Shown in pieces: positions 1 through 10,643 of a DNA stretch of 64,000 nucleotides (its first letter is position 1; each line of letters opens with the position of its first letter). The notes beneath the pieces were generated by a model. The model was given only the letters and a program-made list of their open reading frames with translations, had not been told where the DNA came from and ran no database searches. Both the position numbers and the translations under genes were made by a program. Source of the stretch: Pseudomonas sp. MM211 (lineage in GTDB: Bacteria; Pseudomonadota; Gammaproteobacteria; Pseudomonadales; Pseudomonadaceae); NCBI RefSeq assembly GCF_020386635.1, contig NZ_CP081942.1:3162001-3226000 (forward strand), written 5' to 3'.

Positions 1-998
1 TGCTGGGCTGCGGGATCTTCGCCGCGGTCAGCGGTTCGTCCGCCGCCACGGCGGCGACCATCGGCCGTATCTCGTTGCCTGAGCTGAAGTCACGCGGCTA
101 TCCGCAAGGTATCTCTATGGGTTCGCTGGCCGGTGCCGGCACTCTGGGTCTGCTGATTCCGCCGTCGATCATGATGATCGTTTACGCGGTAGGCGCTCAG
201 GTTTCGGTATCACGGCTGTTCATCGCCGGCATCCTGCCGGGGCTGCTGTTGCTGGCGATCTTCTCCGGCTACCTGATGATCTGGTCGAAAATCAACGCCG
301 ACCAGTTGCCACCGGAAGAGCCTGCGCTGCCGCTGCGGGAAAAGCTGCGCCGTGCGCGCCTGCTGATTCCGGTGGTAGTGCTGATCATCTCGGTGATCGG
401 GTCGATCTACAGCGGTATCGCCACCGCAACCGAGGCCGCGGCGTTGGGCGTGGTCGGCGCGCTGTTCATCGCCCTGTATTCGCGCTCGCTGACCGTGGAA
501 ACCTTCATGTCGAGCTTGCTTGGCGCGGTCAGCACCTCGTGCATGATCTTCTTCATTCTGCTTGGCGCCGCTTACCTGACCGCTGCGATGAGTTTCACCG
601 GGCTGCCGTCGGCACTGGCCGACTGGATCATCGCCAAGCAGATGTCACCTTACGTGCTGCTGATGGCGCTGATGGTGTTCTTCATCATCCTCGGCAGTTG
701 CCTGGACGGTATCTCGATCATTCTGCTGGCCACTGCGGTGATCTTGCCGGCGGTACAGGCGGCGGGTATCGACCTGCTGTGGTTCGGCATCTTCATCATC
801 CTCACCGTGGAGATGGCGCAGATCACGCCGCCGGTTGGCTTCAACCTGTTCGTCATCCAGAACCTCACCGGCAAGGATATGTGGACGGTGGCCAAGGCCA
901 GCTTCCCGTTCTTCCTGCTGCTGGTGTTCATGGCCATCCTCATTACCGTCTTCCCGCAGATCGTGCTGGTACTGCCCCAGGCCATGACTGCAAGCTGA
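1..998 (+). CDS. dctM: TRAP transporter large permease DctM (5' end outside window)
   Basis: This is the C-terminal two thirds of the large, 12-TM-type membrane subunit of a tripartite ATP-independent periplasmic (TRAP) transporter, which imports C4-dicarboxylates or related acids using the sodium or proton gradient. The reading frame is open from base 3 with no start; it begins inside the conserved block GSSAATAATIGRI and continues through a glycine-rich re-entrant loop, GAGTLGLLIPPSIMMIVYAV. A second such loop lies near 790-850 (MAQITPPVGFNLFVIQ). Strongly hydrophobic helices alternate throughout. The substrate-binding protein (DctP) and small permease (DctQ) should lie upstream, outside the window. 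Substrate cannot be told from this subunit. Confidence 0.93.
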   Translation, partial: LGCGIFAAVSGSSAATAATIGRISLPELKSRGYPQGISMGSLAGAGTLGLLIPPSIMMIVYAVGAQVSVSRLFIAGILPGLLLLAIFSGYLMIWSKINADQLPPEEPALPLREKLRRARLLIPVVVLIISVIGSIYSGIATATEAAALGVVGALFIALYSRSLTVETFMSSLLGAVSTSCMIFFILLGAAYLTAAMSFTGLPSALADWIIAKQMSPYVLLMALMVFFIILGSCLDGISIILLATAVILPAVQAAGIDLLWFGIFIILTVEMAQITPPVGFNLFVIQNLTGKDMWTVAKASFPFFLLLVFMAILITVFPQIVLVLPQAMTAS

Positions 999-1027
999 TC
1001 ATCCGCTTCCACTCGCAGCACCTGCTC

Positions 1028-1060
1028 AACCCTGCCAGTCACCCTGGCAGGGTTTTTTTA
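1028..1060 (+). terminator. Rho-independent terminator of dctM
   Basis: A perfect 11-bp stem, AACCCTGCCAG / CTGGCAGGGTT, with a 5-nt loop is followed by a run of seven T. It lies 30 bases after the dctM stop codon. Confidence 0.93.
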
Positions 1061-1277
1061 TTGCTGCGCTGTAACAGCCGTGAACGAAAATGTCGCCGCA
1101 CAGCAAGCGCCGGCGCCTGTACTGTCGTTAAGCTCAGGCGGCCTCTGTGACCGAGGAGTCATCGTTCAAACATTCTGTTAAAGCGGCTGCCCGGGTAATT
1201 CCAAACCGCTGCGCTAAGGTTGAACTAGGACATGGAACACGAATCGCACATAACAAGCCCATAGACGGAGCATAAAC

Positions 1278-4200
1278 ATGGCGTTCTTCACCGCGGCCAG
1301 CAAAGCCGACTTTCAGCACCAACTGCAAGCGGCCCTGGCGCAGCATGTCAGTGAGCAGGATCTGCCACGAGTGGCCCTGTTCGCTGAACAGTTCTTCGGC
1401 ATCATCGCCCTCGAGGAACTGACTCAACGGCGTCTTTCCGACTTGGTCGGTTGCACCCTTTCTGCCTGGCGCCTGCTGGCTACTTTCGATCCAGCGCAGC
1501 CCCAAGTGCGCGTGTTCAACCCCGACTATGAAAAGCATGGCTGGCAAAGCACCCATACCGGCATCGAAGTCTTGCACCCGGACATTCCGTTCCTGGTCGA
1601 CTCGGTGCGAATCGAACTCAAGCGCCGCGGTTACAGCATCCATACCCTGCAGAACAGCGTGCTCAGCGTGCGCCGTGATGCGCAAGGCGCACTCATCGAT
1701 CTGCTGCCCAAGGGCAGTGCCGGCCCGGATGTCACGCGCGAATCGCTGATGTTCCTGGAAATCAACCGTTGCGCCAGCAACGCCGAGATCAAATCGCTGC
1801 AGAAGACCCTGCTCGACGTATTGGACGAAGTGCGTCTGAGCGTTGCCGATTTCCAGCCTATGAAGGCCAAGGCTCAGGAACTGCTGAGCAAGCTAGGTGA
1901 AGGCACCTTTGGCCATGCTCATACCGATGCCGCCGAGCTGGACGAGATCAAGGTGTTTCTCGACTGGCTGCAGGACGATCACTTCACCTTCCTCGGTTAC
2001 GAAGAATTCACCGTTCACGACGATGCCACTGGCGGCTATCTGCAGTACGACGAAAGCTCCTTACTGGGGCTGTCCAAGCGTCTACGCAGTGGTCTGAGCA
2101 AAGAAGACCTGCACATCGAACCCTACGCGCTGGCCTATCTGCGCGAGCCGAGCCTGCTGTCGTTCGCCAAGGCGGCTCAGCCGAGCCGGGTACACCGTCC
2201 AGCCTATCCTGATTTCGTCTCCATTCGTGAAATCGACGGCGAGGGCAAGGTGGTCAAGGAGTTCCGTTTCCTCGGTATCTACACCTCCACCTCCTACAGC
2301 GAAAGTGTGCGCGAGATTCCGTACATTCGCCGCAAGGTCGCCGATGTAGAGAAGCGCTCCGGCTTTATCTCCCAGGGTCACCTGAGCAAGGAACTGGTCA
2401 AGGTTCTCGAGGTGCTGCCGCGTGATGATCTGTTCCAGACACCGGTAGATGAGCTGGCCAGTACCGCGCTGTCTATCGTGCAGATACAGGAACGCAATAA
2501 AGTGCGCCTGTTCCTGCGTTTCGACCCCTACGGTCGTTTCGTCTATGCCCTGGCCTACGTGCCGCGTGACATCTATTCCACCGAGACCCGCCTGCGTATT
2601 CAGCAAGTGCTGGTCGATCGCTTGCAAGCCAGCGATTGCGAGTTCTGGACCTACTTCTCCGAGTCCGTACTGGCCCGTGTGCAGTTCATCCTGCGTGTTG
2701 ATCCGAAGACCAAATTGGCTATCGACCCGCAGCAGCTCGAGCGCGAGGTCATTCAGGCCTGCCGCTCCTGGACGGACGACTATGCGTCCCTGGTGGTGGA
2801 GAACTTCGGAGAGGCCAAGGGCACGCGCGTGCTGACCGACTTCCCCAAGCATTTCCCGGCCGGTTACCGCGAGCGCTTCCCCGCGCATTCGGCGGTGGTC
2901 GACATGCAGCACCTGCGCAGTCTCTCCGAAGAGCGCCCGTTGGTGATGAGCTTCTACCAGCCGTTGGTGCCAGGTGAGCGTCAGTTGCACTGCAAGCTGT
3001 ATCACGCCGATACGCCGCTGGCGCTGTCCGACGTGCTACCTATTCTGGAAAATCTCGGTTTGCGCGTGCTCGGCGAATTTCCATACCGGCTGCAACATCA
3101 GAGCGGGCGCGAATTCTGGATTCACGATTTTGCCTTTACCTACGGTGAAGGTCTCAAACTGGACATCCAGCAGCTCAACGACACGCTGCAGGACGCCTTC
3201 GTGCACATCGTACGTGGCGATGCCGAAAACGATGCCTTCAACCGCCTGGTGCTGACCGCCGGCCTGCCCTGGCGCGACGTAGCGCTGCTGCGCGCCTATG
3301 CCCGTTACTTGAAGCAGATTCGCCTGGGCTTCGACCTGGGCTACATCGCCAACACGCTGCTCAATCATGCCGATATCGCCCGTGAGCTGGTGCGTCTGTT
3401 CAAGACCCGCTTCTACCTCGCCCGCAAGCTCAGCGCCGATGACCTGCAGGACAAGCAGAACAAGCTGGAGCAGGCCATTCTCGGGGCGTTGGACAACGTT
3501 GCGGTGCTCAACGAAGACCGCATCCTGCGTCGCTATCTGGATCTGATCAAGGCGACTCTGCGCACCAACTTCTATCAGCCCGATGCCCAGGGCGAGGCGA
3601 AGCACTACTTCAGCTTCAAATTCAACCCGAGCGCGATCCCTGAACTGCCACGACCAGTGCCGAAGTTCGAGATATTCGTCTACTCGCCGCGCGTCGAAGG
3701 CGTGCACCTGCGCTTCGGCAACGTCGCGCGGGGCGGCCTGCGCTGATCCGACCGTGAAGAGGACTTCCGTACCGAAGTGCTCGGCCTGGTCAAGGCGCAG
3801 CAGGTCAAGAACGCGGTGATCGTGCCGGTCGGCGCCAAGGGTGGTTTCGTGCCACGCCGCTTGCCTGTGGGTGGCGGTCGTGACGAGATCCAGGCCGAGG
3901 CCATCGCCTGCTACCGCATCTTCATTAGCGGGCTGCTCGACATCACCGACAACCTGAAAGACGGTGAAGTAGCGCCGCCCGCCAATGTGGTGCGCCACGA
4001 CGTCGATGACCCGTACCTGGTCGTCGCGGCCGACAAGGGCACTGCGACTTTCTCCGACATCGCCAACGGCATTGCCGGTGAATATGGCTTCTGGCTGGGC
4101 GACGCCTTCGCCTCGGGCGGCTCGGCCGGTTATGACCACAAAGGCATGGGCATTACCGCCAAGGGCGGCTGGGTTTCCGTGCAGCGTCATTTCCGTGAGC

Positions 4201-6146
4201 GCGGTATCGACGTGCAGAAGGATCTGACCACCGTGATCGGTATCGGTGACATGGCCGGTGACGTATTCGGCAACGGTCTGCTGCTGTCCGAATCGCTGCA
4301 GATGGTCGCTGCCTTCAACCACCTGCATATCTTCATCGACCCTAATCCGGATGCTGCACGCAGCTTCGCCGAGCGCCAGCGTTTGTTCGACCTGCCGCGT
4401 TCCAGCTGGGCTGACTACGACACCTCGCTGATCTCCCAGGGCGGCGCCATTTTCCTGCGCAGTGCCAAAAGCATCCCGATCAGTCCGGAGATGAAAGCCC
4501 GTTTCGATATTCAGGCTGACAAACTGGCCCCCAACGAGCTGCTCAATGCGCTGCTCAAGGCACCGGTGGATCTGATCTGGAATGGCGGTATCGGCACCTA
4601 CGTCAAATCCAGCCGCGAAAGCCATGCGGATGTCGGTGACAAGGCCAACGACCTGCTGCGTGTCGACGGTCGTGAACTGCGCGCCAAGGTGGTGGGCGAG
4701 GGCGGCAACCTGGGCATGACCCAGCTCGGCCGTGTCGAGTTCGGCCTTAATGGCGGCGCCAGCAACACCGACTTTATCGACAACGCCGGTGGTGTGGACT
4801 GCTCCGACCATGAAGTGAACATCAAGATCCTGCTCAACGAGATCGTCACCGCCGGCGACATGACCGGCAAGCAGCGCAACACGCTGCTCGCCGAGATGAC
4901 CGAAGACGTCGGCAGTCTGGTGTTGGGCAACAACTACAAGCAGACCCAGGCCCTGTCGCTCGCCGAGCGTCGTGCCCGTGAGCGCCAGGGTGAATACAAG
5001 CGCCTGATGGCGGCCATGGAAGCGACCGGCAAACTCGACCGCGCCTTGGAGTTCCTGCCGACCGAAGAGGAGCTCAACGAGCGCGCCACCAAGGGCCAAG
5101 GCCTGACCCGTCCGGAACTCTCGGTGTTGATTTCCTACAGCAAGATCGAGCTGCAGGAATCGCTGATCAAGTCCGACATCGCCGATGACGATTACCTGGC
5201 CCGCGAGATGGAAACTGCCTTCCCGGCGCGACTGGCTCAGCAGTACGGTGAGGCCATGCGCCGTCACCGCCTCAAGCGCGAAATCGTCAGCACGCAGATT
5301 GCCAACGATCTGGTCAATCACATGGGCATCACCTTCGTGCAGCGTCTGAAGGAGTCCACCGGGGTGGGTTCGGCGCAGGTAGCCGCTGCCTACGTCGTGG
5401 TACGTGACGTGTTCCACCTGCCGTTCTGGTGGCGGCAGATCGAGGCCCTGGACAACCAGGTGCCGGCCGATCTGCAGTTGACCATGATGGATGAGCTGAT
5501 GCGCCTCGGCCGTCGTGCTACTCGCTGGTACCTGCGCAGCCGCCGCAACGACCTGGATGCCGCCCGCGACGTTGCTCACCTCGGCCCACGGGTCAAGGCG
5601 CTGGCCATGCGTCTGGACGAGCTGCTCGAAGGGCCTGCCCGCGATCAGTGGATGGCGCGCTACCAAACCTACGTCGAAGCCGGTGTGCCGGAGCTGCTGT
5701 CCCGCGTGGTTGCAGGCACGGGCCACCTGTACACGCTGCTGCCGATCATCGAATCCGCAGACCTTACCGGTCGCGAGCCCACCGAAGTGGCATCGGCATA
5801 CTTCGCCGTTGCTGACGCTCTGGATCTGTCGTGGTACCTGCAGCAGATCAGCAGCCTGAGCGTGGAAAGCAACTGGCAGGCTCTGGCCCGCGAGGCGTTC
5901 CGCGATGACCTGGATGCACAGCAACGGGCGATCACGGTCTCCGTGCTGCAGCTGCCAGGTGGTTCGGAGTCGATCGAGGAGCGGGTCGAGGCATGGCTTG
6001 AGCAGAACCGTCGTTTGGTCGACCGTTGGAAGGCCATGCTCGCCGAACTGCGTGCAGCGGCTGGTAGTGATTATGCGATGTACGCGGTGGCCAATCGCGA
6101 GCTGAGCGATCTGGCGCAAAGCCAGCTGCCGGTATTACCAGCTTGA
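1278..6146 (+). pseudogene. gdhB: NAD-specific glutamate dehydrogenase, interrupted by in-frame TGA
   Basis: The single reading frame encodes a 1,622-codon large-type NAD-glutamate dehydrogenase, which oxidises glutamate to 2-oxoglutarate and ammonia. Start ATG 1278 follows CGGAG by 7 bases. The only stop in the frame before 6144 is a TGA at 3744-3746 (codon 823), directly after RGGLR; family members have Trp here (RGGLRWSDR), so a TGG-to-TGA change is the simplest explanation. Frame and homology continue unbroken downstream with the catalytic-lysine block PVGAKGGF and the Rossmann region GEGGNLGMTQLG. The upstream 822-residue product would lack the catalytic domain, so the gene should be inactive unless the stop is read through or is a sequencing error. 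No other decay is visible, so any loss is recent. It is monocistronic, between two terminators. Confidence 0.9.
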
Positions 6147-6171
6147 TCACCTGAGCTGTAGCGAGAAACGA

Positions 6172-6204
6172 AAACGCCCCGACTGGTTCGGGGCGTTTTT
6201 TTAT
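6172..6204. terminator. Bidirectional terminator after gdhB
   Basis: The stem AAAACGCCCCGA / TTCGGGGCGTTTT with a short loop ends in a run of T on the plus strand and begins with an A run, so it can stop transcription of gdhB and of the convergent hydrolase gene. Confidence 0.9.
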
Positions 6205-6226
6205 CTTTGCTTCCCGAAAGTCATAT

Positions 6227-6422
6227 CGCCGGCAAGCGGGCTCCTACTCGATACGCAACCTCCCATGATCCCGTAGGAGCCGGGGGGGCGCCTAGCCCTT
6301 GCCGGCGAATCTCAGTCACCCCCGCAATCTCGCGGAACGGCCACTGATGCATCGCCCGCAAGCGGGCTCCTACTTGATGCGCAAAATTCCCACGATCCCG
6401 TAGCAGCCAGCTTGCCGGCGAG
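6227..6422. repeat. Two tandem REP pairs (BIME-like)
   Basis: A Pseudomonas-type REP unit, CGCCGGCAAGCGGGCTCCTA (6228-6247), faces an inverted partner at 6274-6309 (GTAGGAGCC...TTGCCGGCGA). The arrangement recurs at 6353-6374 and 6401-6422. The spacers are also related (GATACGCAACCTCCCATGAT against GATGCGCAAAATTCCCACGA), so the whole inverted pair has been duplicated in direct orientation. It fills the gap between the gdhB terminator and the convergent hydrolase gene. Confidence 0.85.
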
Positions 6423-6460
6423 TTGTCGCCATGCCGCAATCTTACGAAAAGACCGCCGCC

Positions 6461-7459
6461 TCAGGGCTTCTGCTGGAGGCCTTCGAGCAATGCCTTGTGG
6501 AAGCGCTCAGGTTCTTGAATCTGCGGCGAGTGGCCAAGATCCGGGAAGGTCACCAGGGTCGCGTCGGGGATACGTTTCGCCGTTGCCGGGCCGAGCGCCT
6601 TGTAGTCACCCAGTTTGCTGCGCATTGCTTCGGGCGCAGTGTCCTTGCCGACTGCGGTGTTGTCTTTCTCGCCGATCAGTAGCAAAACGGGCATCTTCAG
6701 GTTAGCGAACTCATAGACCACTGGCTGGGTGTAGACCATGTCGTAGGTCAGCGCCGAGTTCCAGGCAACGATTTCCTTGCCATCACCTTTGAACATGCCT
6801 GCCTGCATATCCACCCAGCGGTCGAACTCTGGGCGCCACTGGCCTGCATAGTAGGTGTTCTTCTGGTAGTTGCGGCTGGCTTCGGCAGTGGTTTTCAGCT
6901 CGCGCTGGTACCACTGATCCACGCTCAGGTAAGCCACACCGAGGGTCTTCCAATCTTCCAGGCCGATCGGGTTGACCATCGCGAGCTGCTCAACCTGTTC
7001 GGGGTAGAGCAAGGCGTAGCGGGTGGCGAGCATGCCGCCCATGGAATGGCCCATGACCGTCACGCGCTCGATCTTCAGCTGTTCCAGCAGCGCATGAGTG
7101 TTGCTGGCCAGTTGCTGAAAGCTGTACTGGTAATGAGCGGGCTTGCTGGACTTGCAGAAGCCCACCTGATCCGGCACTACGACACGATAACCAGCCTCGC
7201 TCAGGGCGGCGATGCTGCCTTCCCAGGTCGCGCCGCAGAAATTCTTGCCGTGCATCAGCACTACGGTTCGGCCGTTGGCTTTTTTCGGCTGCACGTCCAT
7301 GTAGGCCATTTGCAGCGAGCTGCCTTGGGAGTCGAAGGTGAAACGCTTGATCTCGTGTGGGTAATCGAAACCTTGCAGTTCAGGGCCGTAACTGGGCGTT
7401 TCGGCAGCCAGGGCCGGCAGGCTGCCAGCGATCAGCAGTGTGGCGAGGGCAATGCGCAC
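6461..7459 (-). CDS. Exported alpha/beta-fold hydrolase
   Basis: A 332-residue protein with an N-terminal signal peptide (MRIALATLLIAGSLPALAA) followed by an alpha/beta hydrolase fold. Visible features are the oxyanion region VVLMHGKNFCG near residue 67, the nucleophile elbow GHSMGG with Ser139, a probable acid in the LLIGEKDN strand, and the catalytic His310 in PDLGHSPQ. It probably hydrolyses an ester or similar bond in the periplasm; the substrate is not predictable. It is convergent to gdhB and stands alone. From memory P. aeruginosa has a similar gene at the equivalent place. Confidence 0.88.
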   Translation of the reverse strand: MRIALATLLIAGSLPALAAETPSYGPELQGFDYPHEIKRFTFDSQGSSLQMAYMDVQPKKANGRTVVLMHGKNFCGATWEGSIAALSEAGYRVVVPDQVGFCKSSKPAHYQYSFQQLASNTHALLEQLKIERVTVMGHSMGGMLATRYALLYPEQVEQLAMVNPIGLEDWKTLGVAYLSVDQWYQRELKTTAEASRNYQKNTYYAGQWRPEFDRWVDMQAGMFKGDGKEIVAWNSALTYDMVYTQPVVYEFANLKMPVLLLIGEKDNTAVGKDTAPEAMRSKLGDYKALGPATAKRIPDATLVTFPDLGHSPQIQEPERFHKALLEGLQQKP

Positions 7460-7556
7460 AGGGGGATGCTCCAGACGTTAGGGGAGCAAAGACTGACAGC
7501 AATACGCGTGTAGCATTGCTGGCAAGTGTTTACAAAACCTGTCTGGGTGGCGCGTT

Positions 7557-8420
7557 TCAGTCCAGTTCGCGAACGTAACGCAGCATATCCGGGGCACCGG
7601 CCTGGCACAGGCCTTCGCCCAGCGCAGAGGCTTGTGGGGAGTGCTTGGGCAGCAGCAGGAATTCGGGGGAGCCCTGGGTACGTAGCAGGCTCAGACGGGC
7701 ATAGGGTATGTCGTGCTCCATCAGCAACTGCATGAAGGTGGCATCGCTCCAGGCTTCACTCGGCATAGCCAGAACGTGGTAGTTCTGCTCCAGAGCCTGT
7801 AGGCCACTTTCGCTGACACGGTATTCGGTAATGTCTGCTGTGAGACTGATTTCCAGACCTCGCAAGCGCGCGTAAGCCACTGCGCTGGCGAATGCTTCAG
7901 GATGCTGCTCTCCAGCCCAGAACAGGCGCTCGCCACGCCACTGTGTCTGATAGAGATCGAGGTGTCCTTCGGGAAAGTCCGGCAGCGCCTGGGTCAGCGT
8001 TCTGACGAAGTCTCTGTAGCTGATGATGCGGATTTTTCGGCAGGCTTCACTGGTTGCGTAATCCTCGAAGCTGGCATGACGGTCGTCGCAATTAACCAGG
8101 CCGTCGACCTTGCGCAGGTCGAGTTTTTCCACCTGGCGGTGATTAACGTCCACCAGCCTGAGCAATGCCAGGCGAGCGTCTGCCTTGTCTTCCTGTACGG
8201 GGCCAGAAAGCGCGCTACGAGGCAGATCCTTGAGGCGTTGAAGCGGCGGCCCGGCTTGCCAGCAGATAGTGTCGGCGAAGGTCGGAATCGCGGCGAACGG
8301 CAGGCGTAACTGGCTGGCACGTTCGAAGATTGGCTTGCAGCCACGGCCAAGCAGACCCACACGCTGGGCCAGAGCGGTAAGGCGTGAGGTAAGAGGGCTG
8401 GGCTGTTCAGGCAGGCTCAT
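7557..8420 (-). CDS. Conserved Pseudomonas protein of unknown function (DUF6685-like?)
   Basis: A 287-residue soluble protein with no signal peptide. I chose ATG 8420 (MSLPEQPSPL) rather than the longer frame to 8570, because the extra 50 residues read like untranslated sequence and the protein character begins at MSLPEQ. The middle carries charged, well-conserved-looking stretches (VNCDDRHASFEDY, KIRIISYRDFVR). I associate it tentatively, from memory, with the Pseudomonas family DUF6685. No catalytic motif is evident. It is divergent from the 73-residue gene at 8591, with 170 bases between. Confidence 0.72.
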   Translation of the reverse strand: MSLPEQPSPLTSRLTALAQRVGLLGRGCKPIFERASQLRLPFAAIPTFADTICWQAGPPLQRLKDLPRSALSGPVQEDKADARLALLRLVDVNHRQVEKLDLRKVDGLVNCDDRHASFEDYATSEACRKIRIISYRDFVRTLTQALPDFPEGHLDLYQTQWRGERLFWAGEQHPEAFASAVAYARLRGLEISLTADITEYRVSESGLQALEQNYHVLAMPSEAWSDATFMQLLMEHDIPYARLSLLRTQGSPEFLLLPKHSPQASALGEGLCQAGAPDMLRYVRELD

Positions 8421-8590
8421 GGCAACTCGCGGACGTCGGTGTGCCTGCTGCAGTGTGGCAGAGCTGGCAGCGTCTTGCACGGGGTGCATCAAGGAAGTTG
8501 GCGCATTGTACGGTGATACCAGGCCGCGTCGACGGGCTTGGCTGAGAGCACTGTGGCAGAATCTGTTCATTCATTTGCAAGGGAGCTTCC

Positions 8591-8812
8591 ATGCCTAGCC
8601 TGGTACTGGATATTTCGTTATCGGCAGAACGTCTGCGGGTGCTCTACCAGGGGCGGGCCAATCGCATTCAGGCCCTCAGCCGAGATGGTCGGCGGGTGAG
8701 CATTCCGGCCCATCATTTCCGGCCATTTCTGACCCACGAAGGTATTTATGGTTCCTTCGAGCTGCAATTCAACGTCGAAGGTGAGTTGCTCAGCCTGCGT
8801 CGCCTGCCCTAG
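8591..8812 (+). CDS. Small conserved hypothetical protein (73 aa)
   Basis: A short soluble protein starting MPSLVLDISLSAERLRVLYQ, with RBS AGGGAG 5-10 bases before the ATG. It contains a basic, arginine-rich strand pattern (NRIQALSRDGRRVSIPAHHF) and a C-terminal ELLSLRRLP. Compact beta-type character suggests a small regulatory or binding domain, but I recognise no named family. It sits 74 bases upstream of pyrD in the same direction and may be co-transcribed with it; the same neighbour is found, from memory, in P. aeruginosa. Confidence 0.75.
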   Translation: MPSLVLDISLSAERLRVLYQGRANRIQALSRDGRRVSIPAHHFRPFLTHEGIYGSFELQFNVEGELLSLRRLP

Positions 8813-8886
8813 GCCTCGCTAGGCGGGTGGTTGGGCGGCTATAATCGGCGCCTTTCGATTTCGCCACTGACGAGCTAAGCCTGCCC

Positions 8887-9909
8887 ATGTACAACCTGGC
8901 CCGCGAGCTGCTGTTCAAACTGTCCCCGGAAACCTCCCACGAGCTGTCCATCGACCTGATTGGCGCGGCCGGGCGTCTTGGTCTTGCCGGGCGCCTGAGC
9001 AAGGCACCGAACAGCCTGCCGGTAACGGTGATGGGGCTGCAGTTCCCCAACCCGGTTGGCCTGGCTGCAGGCCTGGACAAGAACGGCAATGCCATCGACG
9101 GTTTCGCGCAGTTGGGCTTCGGTTTCGTCGAAATCGGTACGGTCACGCCGCGTCCGCAGCCAGGTAATCCCAAACCGCGTCTCTTTCGTCTGCCCGAGGC
9201 CGAGGCGATCATCAACCGTATGGGCTTCAACAACCACGGCGTCGATCACCTGCTTACCCGCGTGCAGGCTGCCAAGTTTCGCGGTGTGCTGGGTATCAAC
9301 ATCGGCAAGAACTTCGATACTCCGGTCGAGCGAGCGGTAGACGATTACCTGATCTGCCTGGACAAGGTCTATGCCCACGCCAGCTACATCACGGTCAACG
9401 TCAGTTCGCCGAACACGCCTGGGCTGCGCAGCTTGCAGTTCGGCGATTCGCTCAAGCAACTGCTCGATGCCCTGCACAAGCGCCAGAATGAATTGACGCT
9501 GAGCCATGGTCGTCGTGTGCCCCTGGCGATCAAGATCGCTCCGGACATGACCGATGAGGAGACCGTTCAGGTTGCGGCGGCATTGTTGGAGAGCGGCATG
9601 GATGCGGTTATCGCCACCAACACCACGTTGAGCCGTGAGGGTGTCGAGAATCTGGCGTTCGCCAACGAGGCTGGTGGCCTGTCGGGCGCGCCGGTGCGCG
9701 ACAAGAGTACTCATACGGTCAGTGTGCTGGCGGGAGAGTTGGGCGGGCGTCTGCCGATCATTGCTGCTGGCGGTATCACCGAGGGGCGCCATGCGGCGGA
9801 CAAGATCGCCGCGGGTGCGAGCCTGGTGCAGATCTATTCCGGGTTCATCTACAAGGGGCCTGCGCTGATTCGCGAGGCGGTGGATGCGATTGCCGCGGCG
9901 CGCCGCTGA
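8887..9909 (+). CDS. pyrD: Dihydroorotate dehydrogenase (quinone), class 2
   Basis: A 340-residue membrane-associated FMN enzyme that oxidises dihydroorotate to orotate in pyrimidine synthesis, passing electrons to quinone. The amphipathic N-terminal helix ([20 protein letters not shown]) typical of class 2 enzymes is present. Conserved blocks include [13 protein letters not shown] (FMN site), the motif [14 protein letters not shown] with the catalytic Ser of class 2, [10 protein letters not shown], and the phosphate-binding [13 protein letters not shown]. Length is normal. The start is supported by the helix rather than by a strong RBS. Confidence 0.97.
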   Translation: MYNLARELLFKLSPETSHELSIDLIGAAGRLGLAGRLSKAPNSLPVTVMGLQFPNPVGLAAGLDKNGNAIDGFAQLGFGFVEIGTVTPRPQPGNPKPRLFRLPEAEAIINRMGFNNHGVDHLLTRVQAAKFRGVLGINIGKNFDTPVERAVDDYLICLDKVYAHASYITVNVSSPNTPGLRSLQFGDSLKQLLDALHKRQNELTLSHGRRVPLAIKIAPDMTDEETVQVAAALLESGMDAVIATNTTLSREGVENLAFANEAGGLSGAPVRDKSTHTVSVLAGELGGRLPIIAAGGITEGRHAADKIAAGASLVQIYSGFIYKGPALIREAVDAIAAARR

Positions 9910-9916
9910 AGAGGGG

Positions 9917-9944
9917 AAATAAAAAGGGCTCCCTTAGGGAGCCC
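9917..9944 (-). terminator. Terminator of rmf (minus strand)
   Basis: The perfect 8-bp stem GGGCTCCC / GGGAGCCC with a TTA loop is followed, read on the minus strand, by TTTTTATTTCC. It therefore ends rmf; on the plus strand there is no T run, though the hairpin lies just after pyrD. Confidence 0.85.
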
Positions 9945-10003
9945 CTGGGCTTGCGCCCGCCGCTCGGATGGAGCGTGCTTGGTGAAGTCGGTAGGTCCCT
10001 GGT

Positions 10004-10219
10004 TTAGCCGACAGCTCGAAGTTCGTTGAGTCGATGGATACCGGCGGTGCCGGTCAAACCGTCCCAGTTGTCACCGCGGCCTTCACGCCAGCCATTGATC
10101 CAGGCCTGACGCACGGACGGAAGAGAGAAAGGACACAGCTCGCGGGATTTACCACTAATACCGTACTGATAGCCGCGCAAAAAAGCTTTTTCTAAAGGAT
10201 CACGCTTAAGTCTTCTCAT
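10004..10219 (-). CDS. rmf: Ribosome modulation factor
   Basis: A 71-residue basic protein that binds the 30S subunit in stationary phase and helps dimerise ribosomes into inactive 100S particles. The sequence opens MRRLKRDPLEKAFLRGYQYG and includes the family block SGKSRELCPF and RQAWINGWREGR. Length is normal for pseudomonad RMF. It is transcribed divergently from rlmKL, with a 424-base shared upstream region, and ends at a strong terminator. Confidence 0.96.
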   Translation of the reverse strand: MRRLKRDPLEKAFLRGYQYGISGKSRELCPFSLPSVRQAWINGWREGRGDNWDGLTGTAGIHRLNELRAVG

Positions 10220-10643
10220 AGGGTGTTGCCCTCACTTGTTGACTGTTTATGTCCCGTAGACCTCTGGGAGGTCAGGCAGAAGATTCTGCCGTGGAGTCCG
10301 CTGCCGGCGTCGCGAGCCTCCTGTGCCACCGTCGTTGCGACGTTGGCCTGGGTAGATTTCTATCGAATGCAGGAACCCGTGTGAATGATCGATTTGTCAT
10401 AAGGACGTAACGGTTTTGCGGGTGAGGCCATAAGGTCGGCGTAATTTTTTGTCGGCCTTGAGCGAAAGCCACGGTAAATGGGGCTTCGCACGTTGCTTGC
10501 TGGTGTTTTGCCATCGTGAATGGCTATCGATTACACCTGCTGTTTATTCCGACGAAGGGTCGCTTTGCGACTTTTTGTCACTTATTTTGGTTGTGCCTTT
10601 TGTTGCGCCCAACCCATTACTGCCTTTTGGCACTGGATCTCTG
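10220..10643. other. Long divergent intergenic region between rmf and rlmKL
   Basis: I see no convincing gene in these 424 bases. The frame continuous with rlmKL extends back to 10449 but lacks protein-like composition. A small hairpin GACCTC / GAGGTC lies at 10259-10273. Base composition falls towards AT near 10380-10620 (for example TTTATTCCGACG and TTTTTGTCACTTATTTTGG), as expected of promoters and an untranslated leader. Growth-phase control of rmf probably acts here; I could not assign -10/-35 boxes. Confidence 0.5.

Noticed and set aside
3744..3746. Selenocysteine codon in gdhB
   Set aside because: The family has Trp here, and I saw no convincing SECIS-like element directly after the TGA; point mutation is simpler.
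3036..6119. 1,027-residue open frame antisense to gdhB
   Set aside because: Its composition is that of a GC-rich shadow frame (many His, Gln, Val-Ala-Gly runs); the plus strand has clear homology, so this is not a gene.
10449..10643. N-terminal extension of RlmKL
   Set aside because: These residues do not resemble the family; MSHDNELF at 10644 is the known start.
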